Counted from the first letter of the stretch, positions 13,401 to 23,730 are shown. The stretch: 64,000 bases of DNA from Nereocystis luetkeana (GCA_031213475.1 JARUPZ010000005.1:10053260-10117259), one strand, 5' to 3'. A program made the numbers and translations. The notes: a model not told the origin generated them from the sequence alone.

Positions 13401-14691
13401 GCTTGGCGTTTTCAAAGCCCCCTTTTTTTGCGTGCGATGAGTGGCGCGCGGCCTACAAGTTGAGCTCGAATGTAACGCGTGATGACCCAATTATACGCGT
13501 GATGACCCAACTACGGTAAAATGTACGAACAAGGAAGGCAAAGGACATAAGGGAGTACTATTACGGGGGACCATAGTTAATAGGACCTATGGTATACATA
13601 AAAACCTATATATTTAACCATTTTTACTAACGATATTTCGTCCTATTAAGTATGGTCCCCCGTAATAGCTATCAACAGCCAAAAGAACAAGCAGGTTGTC
13701 CTCGGCCCGGCGCCTATTTGATAGGAAGGTTCGAACACGCTGGCGCCAACCGCGGCGTCAAACTATTGATTTTCGCGCTTGCGTAAAGGAAACGAGGTAA
13801 CACGAAATACAGAAAAAATAATCGGGCAGGTTGTTCACGGCGCGATGCGTAGAAGGGCTCGAACACACGGGGCGCCAAATGCAGCGTCACAAGGAGTTTT
13901 CGTGCTCGAGCGGGCCTCCGCTGGGGGCACCGAGGGACGCGGCTTAACCCTTTCAGGACCGCAGTCCCGTTCTGGGGAATAATCCACTCAAATTCACAGC
14001 AACTTGTCCCCAAAACGGGACTGCGGTCCTAGAAGGCTAACTTACGCTTTTAGGGCTGCAATCTCGTTGTTGGGATCAATTGGGGACGAATTACTTGGGA
14101 CTTGAGTGGTTTGCCCCCAAAACGGGACTGCTCTTCTAAAAGGGTCGCGAGGGGCTCACGCGATCGGGTCACCCCGACGGTTGACGGCAGGAGGGCGTAG
14201 ACAACGAGCTACGGCGAACCGCTGCAGCTCTAACCTTGACCTGCACAACACCTCCGCGCGAGAAGCTCCGCATTGGCTGCTGTAGCACAGGGTGCCCCCC
14301 CCCCCCCCCCCCCCCGACACACACCCTGCCCCATCCCTCGCGCCCCCTCAAAGCAAGCGTCTATTGAGAAACGTGCCGGAAAAGGCAGCCTCGCTCCTAT
14401 CGTACGCATTTGGCACTGATGGTCATTTCTGACCTCCCTGAGCCCTCGTTCAACCAACGTGCCCTACGACTACGACCATGCATGATATAGAGCACACCCC
14501 CCCCACCCGCCGCCCCCGCGCGCACTGCACCCCCCCTCCCCCCCCCCCCGTTTGCCATTACGCCTGGTGGCAATCGTTCTGAACCCTTCTGCTGCTGCTA
14601 CACGGGTCTTTGACAGGCGCTGCAGGCGGCGGCGTGCGCCTTCGGCTTCGTGATACGTTACTACCTTGCCGGCCTGGTCTATGGCGTATGA
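30..14691 (+). CDS. ALG7: UDP-GlcNAc:dolichyl-phosphate GlcNAc-1-phosphotransferase, 3' part (11 exons placed)
   Basis: Catalyses the first step of dolichol-linked N-glycan precursor synthesis in the ER membrane (DPAGT1/ALG7, PNPT family, multi-pass). Exons placed by GT-AG sites and reading phase: 30-115, 2074-2154, 2510-2577, 3771-3865, 5203-5269, 6182-6254, 7292-7409, 9848-9918, 10328-10405, 12654-12742, 14617-14691 (stop TGA). Family motifs seen in order: [13 protein letters not shown] (catalytic DD), [44 protein letters not shown], and a C-terminal hydrophobic end [19 protein letters not shown] that resembles plant and animal homologues. All junctions from exon 1 to exon 9 keep phase. Between 10405 and 12654 the phases do not match, so at least one further exon is missing from this model (a candidate open stretch is 12240-12350). 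The 5' exons lie upstream of the window. Introns are filled with MITEs and microsatellites. Identification is firm; the exact exon 5, 10 and missing-exon borders are inferred. Confidence 0.93.
281..385 (+). mobile_element. PAL1 MITE, complete
   Basis: 105 bp, flanked by TA on both sides. Ends are TTACGGGGGACCATAGTTAA and its inverted form ending CCCCCGTAA. The centre is ACATAAAAACCTATATATTTAACC..TTACTAACAATATTTGG. It is the reference copy for the other PAL1 entries. Confidence 0.85.
2600..2825 (+). repeat. (GGTGTT)/(GGTGAT) microsatellite
   Basis: Mixed hexamer GTTGGT / GATGGT repeats for about 220 bp in the ALG7 intron after exon 3. The same type occurs at 9150-9330 and 25613-25720. Confidence 0.9.
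3060..3300. repeat. GATC-rich diverged repeat
   Basis: Clusters of GATCTATCTATC, GAGATCTATG, CAGATCCCACCTAGGATA and GAGCTAGATCACACAGATC. The same kind of sequence recurs at 5350-5710, 16990-17330, 25800-26060, 29220-29500 and 36470-36750. Confidence 0.5.
4118..4400 (-). repeat. PC-A dispersed repeat, poly-C bounded
   Basis: Between two G runs on this strand. Shared blocks: TGTACTCGAYAGGAGATATR, GACCATAGACCCTCGCATCC, GACGGAGCATGTCGGG, GGCGAGTCGCATGAAGGGTG, CTACTAAGAACCGC. In the opposite sense the unit ends GAGTACA followed by poly-C. Confidence 0.75.
4507..4564 (+). repeat. (GGGTC)n short tandem repeat
   Basis: Degenerate pentamer GGGTC/GGGTT/GGATC. Not telomeric: the unit varies and is internal. 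Confidence 0.8.
4952..5040 (+). repeat. PC-B dispersed repeat with C-rich end
   Basis: ACTCCGTCTCGAAAGCGATGC, GGTCAAATGACTAAGGCGAG, then a C-rich tract. Confidence 0.65.
5105..5197 (+). repeat. (CGGAACGAAC)n tandem repeat before ALG7 exon 5
   Basis: Pentamer-based CGAAA/CGGAA/CGAAC tract ending five bases before the acceptor of exon 5. That acceptor therefore lacks a usual pyrimidine tract. Confidence 0.85.
5350..5710. repeat. GATC-rich diverged repeat, split by PAL2
   Basis: GATTATCTAGTGATC, CAGATCATCTAGTG, then after the PAL2 copy GCTAGATCGTGCAG, GATGATCTAGATCATC and GATCTATCTGATCTG. Confidence 0.5.
5433..5526. mobile_element. PAL2 palindromic repeat
   Basis: Inverted repeat of the type TTAACCCTT..AGGACTGCAGTCCCGTTTTGGGGACAAA, with the reverse ending in AAAAGGTTAA. 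About 95 bp. The ends and the GGGGACAAAC..GTTTGTCCCC core pair. Confidence 0.7.
6983..7063 (+). repeat. PC-B dispersed repeat with poly-C end
   Basis: GCTCCGTCTCGAAAGGGATC, GGTCAAATGACTATTAATACG, AACAAATGAGAC then C12. Relative to the other PC-B copies it has an extra ATTAAT (scar at 7026). Confidence 0.7.
7064..7283 (+). repeat. Tandem duplication of about 112 bp upstream of ALG7 exon 7
   Basis: Units begin CGCCACCTCCCTCCCTC at 7064 and 7176; both contain CACACGCTTCTGCCTGGTG and TATACTTGGACGGTTTAAA. The second ends 8 bp before the exon acceptor. Confidence 0.88.
7835..8296. mobile_element. Composite PAL1 array
   Basis: PAL1 ends flank an internally amplified half: the unit ATCAAAATTTGGTCCTATTTACTATGGCCCC-like (about 37 bp) is repeated five times between 7909 and 8110, followed by an inverted half. 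Two tandem CCTGGTA insertions lie at 8235-8250. Confidence 0.75.
8378..8474. mobile_element. PAL2 palindromic repeat
   Basis: TTGACCCTTTCAGGACCGCAG to CTAAACGGGTTGA; a well preserved hairpin. Confidence 0.75.
8499..8602 (+). mobile_element. PAL1 MITE
   Basis: TA-flanked copy. The left terminus is changed to GCGGGGGAGCC; the right terminus GTCCCCCGTAA is intact. Confidence 0.8.
8819..8923 (+). mobile_element. PAL1 MITE, complete
   Basis: TTACGGGGGATCC to CCCTCCGTAA, flanked by TA, 105 bp. In an ALG7 intron. Confidence 0.85.
9150..9335 (+). repeat. (GGTGTT)n and (TGCTGT)n microsatellite
   Basis: GTTGGTGTTGG-type hexamers pass into TGCTGCTGTTGT triplets. Confidence 0.9.
10097..10288 (+). repeat. 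(TTCCC)n microsatellite
   Basis: About 190 bp of nearly pure TTCCC pentamer between ALG7 exons 8 and 9; it opens long false ORFs on both strands. Confidence 0.97.
10440..10550 (+). mobile_element. SINE-2 fragment in an ALG7 intron
   Basis: CACGATTAGACGCGAAGCTG, GGGGAGAACGGGCTAAGGTC and TCTCTCGCGATGAAAACGCC match the SINE-2 body with changes. It lies just after exon 9 of ALG7. Confidence 0.45.
11283..11390. mobile_element. PAL2 palindromic repeat, diverged
   Basis: TTGATCCTTTTAAGG..CTGCAGAGTCCCGTTTTTGGGACCAAAG, then CTTGTCCCCATAACGGGACTGCAGCCC. Confidence 0.6.
11470..11765 (+). repeat. Degenerate minisatellite, unit about 75 bp
   Basis: Three diverged units share GGGACGC.TTGAGTC-like starts, ACCAATTCTTGTGCAGGG / ACCAGTTCTTGTGTAGGG and TTCAAGTCAAGG / TCCGTCAAGAAGG. 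Confidence 0.5.
11930..12160 (+). repeat. Minisatellite GCCTACTGCCTACTCAGTCA
   Basis: Units of 16-22 bp, TAGCCTACTGCCTACTCAGTC, repeated about ten times. The ACTCAGTCAGTAGCCTACT core can form short hairpins. Confidence 0.92.
12850..12954 (-). mobile_element. PAL1 MITE, complete
   Basis: 105 bp, opposite orientation. The right terminus is GTAG instead of GTAA. It lies 107 bp after ALG7 exon 10. Confidence 0.8.
13561..13665 (+). mobile_element. PAL1 MITE, complete
   Basis: Inserted at GTACTA; 105 bp, nearly identical to 281-385. Confidence 0.85.
13944..14147. mobile_element. Two PAL2 repeats in tandem
   Basis: 13944-14040 is well preserved; 14042-14147 is more diverged. Both carry the CAGTCCCGTT..GGGGA / CCCCAAAACGGGACTG pairing. 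Confidence 0.7.
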
Positions 14692-15109
14692 TTTGTATGC
14701 GCTATTAGTAGAAGTGCACAAGGTGTATGAAGTGTATGCGCTAGATTTGTATGAGCGCTGCACGACGCCGGTGATGGTAGGCGTTCGCCAATGCGCCGCG
14801 CCAGCTCTCCTTTTGCTTTTTGATTATGGGGTGATGCGATGAGCCGGGGATATTTGTGTACTGGGCGGGCGGGGGGGGCGGGTGGGTGGGCCGGAGGGCC
14901 GGCCGACGATGATTGCCGCTTACGGTGTGAGTCTGATGCCACCACCTCTGTCGCTGTGTTACCAAACGCGACGCACGTGTGTTTTTGGAGCGGCGTGAGT
15001 CTGATGTCGCAACTCCTGTACTCTGTTTTTGCTGAAACGTGCACCGTTTTGTTTGTTTGTTTGTCAATAAGCGCTAACGTGCCTCTGCGCTTGCGGAGTT
15101 TGACGCTTG

Positions 15110-15206
15110 TTAACCCTTTTAGAACTGCAGTTCTAAGTTTGGGCGCAATCCACTCAATTTTTAAGTAGTCTGTCCCCAAATCGGGACTGCGGTTCTAAAA
15201 GGGTTG
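15110..15206. mobile_element. PAL2 palindromic repeat
   Basis: TTAACCCTTTTAGAACTGCAG to CTGCGGTTCTAAAAGGGTTGA, near-perfect arms. Confidence 0.78.
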
Positions 15207-15621
15207 AACGCACGCCGGAATAATACGATTTACAGTAAACCCTGGTGGCTGCGCATGTGATGTGTGCGTGTGTGTGCGTGCGTTGGCGTTACGACGGAAG
15301 GCGGCTTAGCTCGTGGTGGGGTCCATGTGTTTGCTCGACTCCGCACTCCGATCTCCATGTTGATGGTACAACGGGGCCATCGTAGTAGTGTCAGCAGCGC
15401 CAGACGGACTACTCAGAGCCATCCCACGTACTATTTACATTAGGGTTGGGGGGGGATACTTCATTTTTATGTGCCAATAGGTTGCTTCCTCTTCCTCGCA
15501 CGCGGAGCTCTACGAGGTATTAATAGTCATTACCCGGACTGGTAATTTGTTGTGGAACATTGTTCGTATGCGCAACCTGGCCGAAAAACCCGACTGGGTA
15601 TAGGTCAACAAGGCTGGGGCT

Positions 15622-15720
15622 TGAAACCCTTTTTAAGACTGCAGTCCCGTGTTGGGGACAAACCGCTCTAATGCCAAGTAGTTTGTTCCCAAAACGGGAC
15701 TGCGGTCCTGAAAAGGCTGT
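15622..15720. mobile_element. PAL2 palindromic repeat
   Basis: AACCCTTTTTAAGACTGCAG to TGCGGTCCTGAAAAGGCT, with the GGGGACAAACC / TTTGTTCCC core. Confidence 0.75.
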
Positions 15721-16002
15721 GACTAATAATGCGTGGTATAATAAAGGTGTAGCACTTTCAGGCCAAACTGGTTCTGGACGACGGCGCTCCGTAGCCGAGT
15801 GGCTATAACCCGGGTACCCAACCATGTTTCTTTGAAGGACTGTTCGTCGTACACGATAGATGGATAGACAAGCCATGAGGGGTTGCTCATCTTCTCACAC
15901 CCTTCGGCTTTGGGCAAGAGATGAGAGAGGTTCTCACAAATGAGTCTTGGAGTCTCAGAACACAAAAAAAATACCTACCGGTAGTAGGTGGCACCCGTAG
16001 CG

Positions 16003-16102
16003 TTATCCTTTTTTTAGTACTGCAGTCCCGTTGTGGGGGACAAACCGCTTGAATTTTGGGTGGTTTGTCCCCCACAGCGGGACTGTAGTCCTTAAAGTGC
16101 CA
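16003..16102. mobile_element. PAL2 palindromic repeat
   Basis: ATCCTTTTTTTAGTACTGCAG to CTGTAGTCCTTAAAGTG, with the core GTGGGGGACAAACC / GGTTTGTCCCCCAC. Confidence 0.75.
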
Positions 16103-16370
16103 CATTAAAAAGGATACTTCCCTCTGCGTGCATGCAGTCCCTCGGTCGGTAGATGACCCCCCCCGGTCACAGTCACAAAAAAAAGTTGATCTCCTCCTCG
16201 GACAGATCAGATACATCATGATCTACGTAGATCGTCTATTTTCTCACCTGGGTTGCGAGAGGCCGTGCAGAATATTCGTCGTATTAATAGTACAGGACCC
16301 AACCCAGCGAAAACATGTGCTACTCGTACGGCTGTACGAGAGCATGAGCTCTACTGCAGATCATGCAGCT

Positions 16371-16475
16371 ATTGCGGGGGACCATAGTAAACAGGACCAA
16401 ATGATTCTATTAATAGTAATAATAGGGAAATATACATGTTTTGAGCGTACCGCAGGTCCTATTTACTATGTTCGC
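16371..16475 (-). mobile_element. PAL1 MITE, diverged
   Basis: ATTGCGGGGGACCATAGTAAAC at the left; the right end has decayed (TATGTTCGCAAATA). It contains a TATTAATA scar at 16408. Confidence 0.6.
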
Positions 16476-16819
16476 AAATACTGTAGATTGGGAGTGATGA
16501 TCTCCCTTCGACCATCTACTGTAGACGATCAAGCGCGGATCGAGGGTCTGCCCGAGGAAAGTTCGGGCCCGAAGACACCCGCTCTGCTCTATAAATTCGT
16601 ATCGCATTACACGCAGTACCTGGTATGCGTATGTACCTGCCGCACGTCGTACCATACTGGGCGGAAACGTAAAAACTCTCGCTGGGCTTTCTGCTGCTGT
16701 GCTGTCAGCAACCAGAATCAAGTGTAAGCGTGTAAACATAGGGGACATAGGGGAATACGTGCTTCTTTGGCTATACCGTGGGTTCTGGTTACCATAGGCC
16801 CACGTATTGCTGCAAAGAC

Positions 16820-16912
16820 GACTCCATGCTTGACCCAAGTAGTCTGCCCCCCAAACACGACGTGGGTGCGACATCTAAAGGGGTTACGCCCGAAACAGTA
16901 GTCCTAAAAAGC
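16820..16912. mobile_element. PAL2 remnant
   Basis: CCCAAGTAGTCTGCCCCCCAAA..CACGACG and a later CTAAAAAGC are all that remains of the pattern. Confidence 0.35.
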
Positions 16913-16989
16913 TCGTTATGTTTCCATGGCAACACGTCTTTGTGCGAGCGTCCGACCTTCTACTGTACACACCGGACATATCATAATTT

Positions 16990-17330
16990 GACATAATCTA
17001 TATCATGACGCAGACAGATCATGAGCTAGATAATTTAGATCTTGACGGAAAAATCTCGCTGTAGATTATCTAGGTCTTAACCCGGACAGATCGTCATCTA
17101 GATAATCTAGATCCTAACCCGCGGTAATGAGATGCCGAAGCAGGATCTGTGCAGTACGGATCCAACCTAGGAAATAGGTTGCTAAATCATGCAAGTATAC
17201 GGGTCCCACGAGGAAAAATAAGCTACTAGATCCTACAGATCATGCAGATCAGGGATATATTTGCCCTGAAAGATCTAGATAATTTAAGTGGAGATCGATC
17301 TTCTGTTCGATGTGTTAAAACCTCCATATT
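16990..17330. repeat. GATC-rich diverged repeat
   Basis: AGATCATGAGCTAGATAA, GATTATCTAGG, ATCTAGATAATCTAGATCC and GGATCTGTGCAGTACGGATCC are the best preserved parts. Confidence 0.55.
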
Positions 17331-17691
17331 TTTGCAGCAAATTGAGGGAACAGCAAGGCAACGCATATCGTTGGAGCTACACGCTAAAGCGACAGATATG
17401 TTTGGCCCAACCCCCCCGCCCCCCCCCCCTCGACTACCAGGAGCTCTCCACATAAAGCGAAATCGCACAAAAAACAAACGCTATATCACTACTCTTCACA
17501 TATAAAATAGTCAACTGGGGCAGCGCCAGGCTCTAACGAAACTATTTGAACGCGTATAGTCATCGCTCATCTGCCTTCAACTTTTGAGCCGGACTGAGCG
17601 ACGAGATAAAAATAAAACGAGGGCGCGCTACAAGCAAACCGTCTTGCAGCTCGTGAACCCGCAGTGCACCGGCAGTGATAACGCGATGGGA

Positions 17692-20600
17692 TCATTGAGC
17701 GAGCCCCGGAAAGTCCGACCTCGTCCTGGAGTAGGGCAGGTACATGTGCTGATTCAACGGCTCGAGGCGGCTCGCCCTCCTGAGCGAGGGGGGTGGAGGC
17801 ACGGCGTCGAAGGGGAGGCTTGGTCCGGCCTTTTTCTCCAGATTGAGAGCTTGCTGATGCGTTACCGTCTGGAAGGAGTGTGCGCGCGAGAGGCGGGTTG
17901 GCATGCAAGTGGGAAGTGAAGAAAAAATGGCAACTGAGCAAACGAAACAAGAACGCGAGAGCCGTGCCTGGATCGGACCGGATTATATTGAAAACGAGGG
18001 GGGGGGGGGGGGAATTGGGATGCAAGGGGGAACGCCAGTCGCACGCTATCGGCGCGACAGGCGGGGAGGGTGACGGTGCAGGGATGGTGGGAATGATGGA
18101 AAAGGTTGAGCAATGCCGTGCGAAACCGATTGCAGGGAGAGGGGAACGCAAATATGCTGCCGGACTGTGTATTGTGTGCTGCAGCCGCGCAAGAGTAGAG
18201 GTGACGCTAGGTAGGCGTGCCGGTGGTGGGGCCAACATCCAGCGAACGGAGGGTCGCGGTGAGTCGTGCGCCGCCCTAGGGGGGGACAGCAACCTACGAC
18301 GAAGCTCTGTTTCTCGGGGGGCTTTTTTTGCATTTGAAGGGAAAACGACGTGGCGGCAGTTCGTCGGGCATACTATCACCTGAGGGTAGAGAAGGGCCTT
18401 CTTGATGGTTGCTCCCCTCCCGATGATAGTCTCACGAAGCTCTGGTGGCGGACCATGCGAGTACATATCACAGGGCAAGGCAGTTTCATCGCGTCAGCAT
18501 ATTTTCTTCTCGCGGGACTGTCTGGCGAATCAGGAGCTCGACCACAAAGACGGTACTCTCTCAGCAGCCCCCCCCCCCTCCCTTGCGTTAGGAGACTAGA
18601 AAGGGGTGATCAATAGGGTGGAGTTTACAAGTATACTCTGGGAGTATCCCGGTACATACCCGAGAACTATCCTGGGGTACCCGGGTAAACCCTCGGGTAT
18701 GATAATGGGGGGCACCCGGGTACATACCCGGTTATTATCCAGGAGGTACCCAGGCATATATCCGAGTATGGCGAAAGAAAAGATCGCACCCGGGTACCCC
18801 AGAGTACATAGCCTGTCACACACCCTTGAAACACTACAGTGCGCGACACAGCACTAAAATAGTGTGTATTGGTCGCACAGGGCGAAATAAGGCCCCTTCC
18901 ACCGACTCAGTCGGGCGCGACTTTTTGTAATATGTCGCGTTGCTTCCGTCAGCGCGTCAACAAGCGCATACAAAACTACTCGAGAGACAGGGAGAGCGAG
19001 AGAACAAGAGGGAGAGGGGGAAATACATGAAATAGTTAGACATATACCGGTAAACTTGAATACGAGGGAAAAAGAGACGCCGTCGGTGTGTGGCAAGTAC
19101 CTGATCGTTGGGAGACACCCATGTTGGCAAGCATCTGCATGTGGGAATGCCGCGACGCCTCCTTCATCGCCGCCAGCTTCCCCTTGCAGCCGGCCGCTTC
19201 CACGTCTCGCGGCACCATGATGCGGGACGATGGGGTAGCCGGTTCCTCCACTCTGAAGCTCCCTTCGAATGGCACTGTAGGTCTGTACAGGCGAGAGTCC
19301 GCAGTATGCACGAAAGGCGCGGCCCCCTTCCTGCCAGGCTGTTATTTTTGTAGTCAGTTTGGCGAAGGGGAAGACATACGCTTGTTTGGTTGATCCTTCC
19401 GTGAGTTGTGTTTGGCTGCAGCATGTATGCCGGAGCGTACTGGTGCTGTACACCATTAGTCACCCGTTGATTTCGGGTGTCCAGCCGGTGGCAAGTTCGT
19501 TCTAATCATGTACCTCGTGTACGAGTACGTACCACATTGCGGTAAAACCATTGGCATTTTACTCTGGTTTGCATTTATGTGTACCAGTACATCGTCAGCA
19601 TGGGAAACACGACGACCACTAAGGTACCGGCCGATGTCGGGGTTACGTTCGTAGCTCTAGGGCTATCAGCGGGCGGAGGCTAGGGAGAGCTAGAACTGGA
19701 GGTTAACGTTTACTGCAACTTTCCGGCCGGTGCAACATGGAGCTATTTCCAACCAGACACCGTATGTATTTTAATAGCTGAGTACGCGTGGTGATGCCAT
19801 CATCATTGTTCGTACCGGCATGGTACACGATCAGCATCGGAAACACGACGATGACTTGGTTGCTAAAGTGCCGACTGAAGTTCAGGTCACCTGAGGTTAC
19901 CAGGTATACACGTAGCTCTACAGGAGGCTGCGTATGGATAATTAAACTACATTTTAAAATAGGGATAACGCCTATTACAGTAGTAGTCAGTATCATCTAG
20001 TCGCAGATGGACGACACAGGGTTTCCTGGTACAACATAGATCGTACTACAATACGTAGGCAGTACCCATCTAGGAGTAGTGATCTGATCCGGATGACGGT
20101 TTTCATATGATGCAGTACCAGTACCCAACGTCATGTCGTACAATCTTGTTTACACTCGTACACACAACACGTGCTTTCTGGTGCCATAGCGAAGCTACAG
20201 TTCTCATATGGGAAGACAGGACAGTAAGCAAAGTAACCCACCGGTACACGCCAGAGGTTGTCCAGGAACCTAAGCTTTGTCATGCGTCATGGAAGTACCT
20301 ACGCACGCACATGTGTCGGATACTGAAACGGGACAGTTTTATTTGGTCGAATAGAATACCCTGGAATACACGTGGAATGCCCCAGGAAACAAACTAGGGC
20401 CGTCAGGGATTTTTGAGGAGATATCCATTGGATTTTTTTTGGGGTCATGCCTCATTCATTCTGAGCTGCGAGAGCACGAGCCCTCCTAAGTCACTCTCCT
20501 CTCCTCCTTGTCTTCTACATTCCTCTCCTGCAACAACATGCTTTGCGAGAGCTCTGAATGATGGGCAATATCAATATAGTGGCTTGGGGTCATCACACCA

Positions 20601-22200
20601 TCTCGTCGTCTTCTCTTCTATCGATTTTTTCGTACAAAGGGCCGATCTTGACGACACGTATTATATTTCGTTTTCCCCTGAAATTTCGGCATTTTACCAA
20701 CTTCAGCTAGGGTTGAATATTATCGAGTACGCGCCTCAGTTGGCTGGCGAAATAATCGTCCGCCCGGCACAGAACCGTCGCTACAGCAGCTGCGCTCGCA
20801 GAACCCACCCGTGCGATGGTCCCACTGTCATCGGCATGACTCGTAGGCATGTGTCCGTGCCTTGGGGAGTGAAATCCATCACCAACTCGTCACTCTACTA
20901 CGCCCAACGCGACAAAGTTTCAGCTATTGCCCTCACCGAGCTCAGTCGGTCGGCCACCTCGGTTCGGTCACCTTGTGAACCCGGCCACGAGAGCCCAGAA
21001 AACTGTTGCGCCTTCTGCGTTTGGCTATGACTTACGAATGACCTTGGCATCGACCCTTGTCAGCTTTGTGCGCTCGCGAGTGGTGACACAGCTCGAGCGG
21101 GGGTGTTGCCCGATCCTCTAAAGCCTTGTACGACCTATATTTCCTGCAGAACCCTAAAACTTCAAGACGTTATTTTTCGGGATCGGAGTTTTTCGGAATA
21201 TCCCGAAAATAATGCGAGAAAATGCAGAAAAACAACTGAAAAACACTCCTCGTTAAGATCGTGACCCTTATAACCTTGACCTTCGTGCTTTGCCTCAATC
21301 TATAGATCGTGTATGATCCGGCCATGGGCAATCGGGTCTAAGCGTACACACCAGCTTTGAGCTGCTATCTACGCTAATCGTTAGTCCTAACGAACTTCAG
21401 CAATAGAGAGGGTTAGGGTTAGAGCTACAGTACGTATTACAGTGATATACCTAAACTACGTAGACTCTGAGGTTTTGTTTTGCCAGGCAGTGCCAGGTGT
21501 TATTGTACGTACGCGGGCATGGCGTACACGGCCATCCTGACTAATCACTGTGGGACTATGGGTTCCAGGGTGGCAGTCACAGATCTCTCTTGCGTCAGCC
21601 CCCCGATCGCCTGCCTGAGCTTGCCGAAGGCTGCCAATAATGACAACTGTTGCACAAACAAGACAGCCCAATCCTACTCGTACGTAGAGGACGTATTAAA
21701 TGGGTGTTTCCGGCGGCAGTGTGTTGCGCAGTCCCAGGCAGAAACTACTACTGTACGACGACCAATACCGTTACCGTACGACGAGCTCAACTCGAGCGAA
21801 ATAGCTACAGACATACCTTATCCATCAGCGGTGGCGCGCCGTAATCTTTGATTACCCATCCCACGTCTCTCCGTTCTTTGTCGAAGACTCGGCAATCAAA
21901 CCATGGCGGCTTTGTGTTCTTCCTTCCGAAGCCTTCCCAGTGATACGACGGTGCCGGCCTCTTACCGCTGTTACCGCTGTTACCGCTGCTGCTGTGTCTT
22001 TGCGACTCCTTCATCATGCCCTGTTGCAGCCAGGCAGAGGTGGTCGAGGCGTGCCAAACTCAGATACCTACGGGCAGTAGTTCTTCTCCGCTTGCTCAGT
22101 CGTTCGCCCGATCCCTCAGCCCTCACCCGCCTACGCCCGCCCCGACCCGCAGCAGCAGACCCTTTACGTAGCCCTTTCGAGCCTGCTGGGTGCTCCGTGA
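17692..22200 (-). CDS. Unrecognised basic protein gene, C-terminal four exons
   Basis: Four - strand exons join in phase: about 22200-22068 (5' limit unresolved), 19282-19101, 18441-18380 and 17868-17692 (stop TGA). Splice sites read AG|GT at each border. The first exon is strongly basic (GLRKG...GRGGRRRVR...LSKRRRTTARR), like a nuclear localisation signal. The next encodes FRVEEPATPSSRIMVPRDVE and a likely helix KLAAMKEASRHSHMQMLANM; then ELRETIIGRGATIKKALLYP; the last ends LNQHMYLPYSRTRSDFPGLAQ. I do not recognise the family. Support comes from phase agreement at three successive junctions and protein-like composition compared with the antisense frames. It lies divergent to the MYND gene. 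Upstream exons were not found. Confidence 0.6.
18630..18805 (+). repeat. CCCGGGTACATACCCGG palindromic minisatellite
   Basis: Irregular repeats of ACCCGGGTA and GGTACATACCCG arranged head to head; the region lies in the last third of the - strand gene's intron. Confidence 0.7.
19283..22067 (-). other. Large intron of the - strand gene
   Basis: No repeat family is dense here. An open frame at 20413-21030 (+, 205 codons) lacks protein character; a CCAGGTA scar lies at 19898. Confidence 0.4.
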
Positions 22201-22813
22201 TGATGCTTCTACTCCTTGCAAATACCAGGCACGGATACGAAGGGCGTGCACCCCACACGGCTCTAGACTCTAGACTGCTGCACGTAGACAACAGAGGGCA
22301 CACCCATACACTACTGTATAGGCACCAGCCACAGCCAGCCAGCCTGAACAGCAGCAGAGCAGAGGTCGTCAAGTACTTCAAGTCTCAAGTCTCGAGGAAA
22401 AGCCGTCACTCGTCAATACAATCTACAGTCCGAAACGGGTTCCTTGCGTAGGGAAGTTGCACCGCGTATTTAGTTCCACTATCTCGATCTGATGAAGAAG
22501 TTACACCGCATTTCTACAGTATTCCATGATTTCGATTTAGTTTATTCGATGATGGAACTGAAGGATGAAGAATGAAGCATGAGTTATTAATAGTTGCTTT
22601 TGCGCCGCACATCACGAAGCCCAGCTCCGCTCTCCGCTCCGCTCACTGCTCATCACCAACAACGGGCCCTTTAGCTCGGGAGAGACAGGCGCGTGTCGTG
22701 AACCTCAGCTTGCCAAGGATCGTGGCCATAGGTGGGTGCAATGTCATTGTCGGGTATTGCTGCTTGTGTCGGGCAGGTATGTGTCGCCCAGGCAGGTCGG
22801 TGATTAGCGATTC

Positions 22814-22960
22814 ATGTTGAATCAACACAGCATTTCGAAGGCCTTCAGGTTTTCGCTGCAAAGCGCGGTCTGTGTAGCGGCTGCAGCCAACCGGGTGCTC
22901 CATCACCTCAAGAAAAGCTGTCGTGGCATGGCCGCGGTTCTTCGTCGCCGGCTGGCGTGA
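22814..22960 (+). CDS. Possible small ORF, 48 residues
   Basis: ATG at 22814 to TGA at 22958-22960. The product begins MLNQHSISKAFRFSL and ends in a basic tail (HHLKKSCRGMAAVLRRRLA), which could form an amphipathic helix. It could equally be a terminal exon or chance. No family is recognised. It lies in the gap between the divergent - strand gene and the MYND gene. Confidence 0.2.
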   Translation: MLNQHSISKAFRFSLQSAVCVAAAANRVLHHLKKSCRGMAAVLRRRLA

Positions 22961-23503
22961 GTTGGTGAGACTTTCTTTATCCTCCCCTCAGGAACTACCA
23001 GGTATAGGTTACGGCGCTCAACACACCTATAATACTATTAATAGGACTGCAGCAGCAATGTGAGCATGATAGACATACCTTATTAGCTCTATTTACTGCA
23101 CAGCTGCAATACAGCAGCAGTACGCACTCCGTTTCAGCAGAACAGCTACCGGTAGTAGTTATTAATACCAGGTACCTGGTACCATGGTACCTGGTACCCT
23201 GGTAGTAAATAGTGTTTCGTTGTGTCCAGAACGGCACCCCGTGAATCGCTTTTTTAGAGCGGTGCACAGAGCATACCTGAACAGCCTACCGACCTGGAAG
23301 ATCCGGGTTCCCAGATGGTAATGGGAACTCCCTCTTGGACACCTCACATATTATACTCGTACCAGTTGCTTTTACTTCTCTCGCTGCCGTGGCGCGAGGA
23401 AACCGTCTTTGGTGATGTCATTCACGAGCACGTACGTACCTCTTACCTGGTACTGGTATGTCCGTACGTTAAAATAGACCAGATTTAAACTACTGCACTA
23501 CTA

Positions 23504-23694
23504 TTACGGGGGACCTATAGTAAATAGGGAACCTATAGTAAATAGGGGACCTATAGTAAATAGGACCAAATATTGTCATCATAGTAGCACTATGTACGAG
23601 TAAATGTAAATACCAGGTACCAGGTACCAAGTATATATTTTTGTGTGTACCGTAGGTCCTACCTGGAATTTACTATTAATAGGGTCCTCCGTAA
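23504..23694 (-). mobile_element. PAL1 MITE enlarged to 191 bp
   Basis: Both PAL1 termini and TA flanks are present, but the copy contains a triplicated CCTATAGTAAATAGGG unit, tandem TACCAGGTA insertions (23611-23626), a CCTGGAA insertion and a TATTAATA (23674). Confidence 0.75.
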
Positions 23695-23730
23695 TACTAT
23701 TAATACGGTACCTGGTACGTACGGGGACAT

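Larger units (their letters stand above)
14692..17691. other. Interval between ALG7 and the convergent - strand gene
   Basis: Contains the ALG7 3' flank, four PAL2 copies, one PAL1 remnant, C runs and the GATC-rich repeat. No exon with coding character was found on either strand. Confidence 0.5.

Noticed and set aside
17567..18478. 303-residue - strand ORF as a single gene
   Set aside because: It overlaps two true exons in different frames; phase-consistent splicing explains the coding parts better.
20413..21030. 205-residue + strand ORF
   Set aside because: No motif and mixed composition; lies inside the intron of the - strand gene. Kept only as a note.
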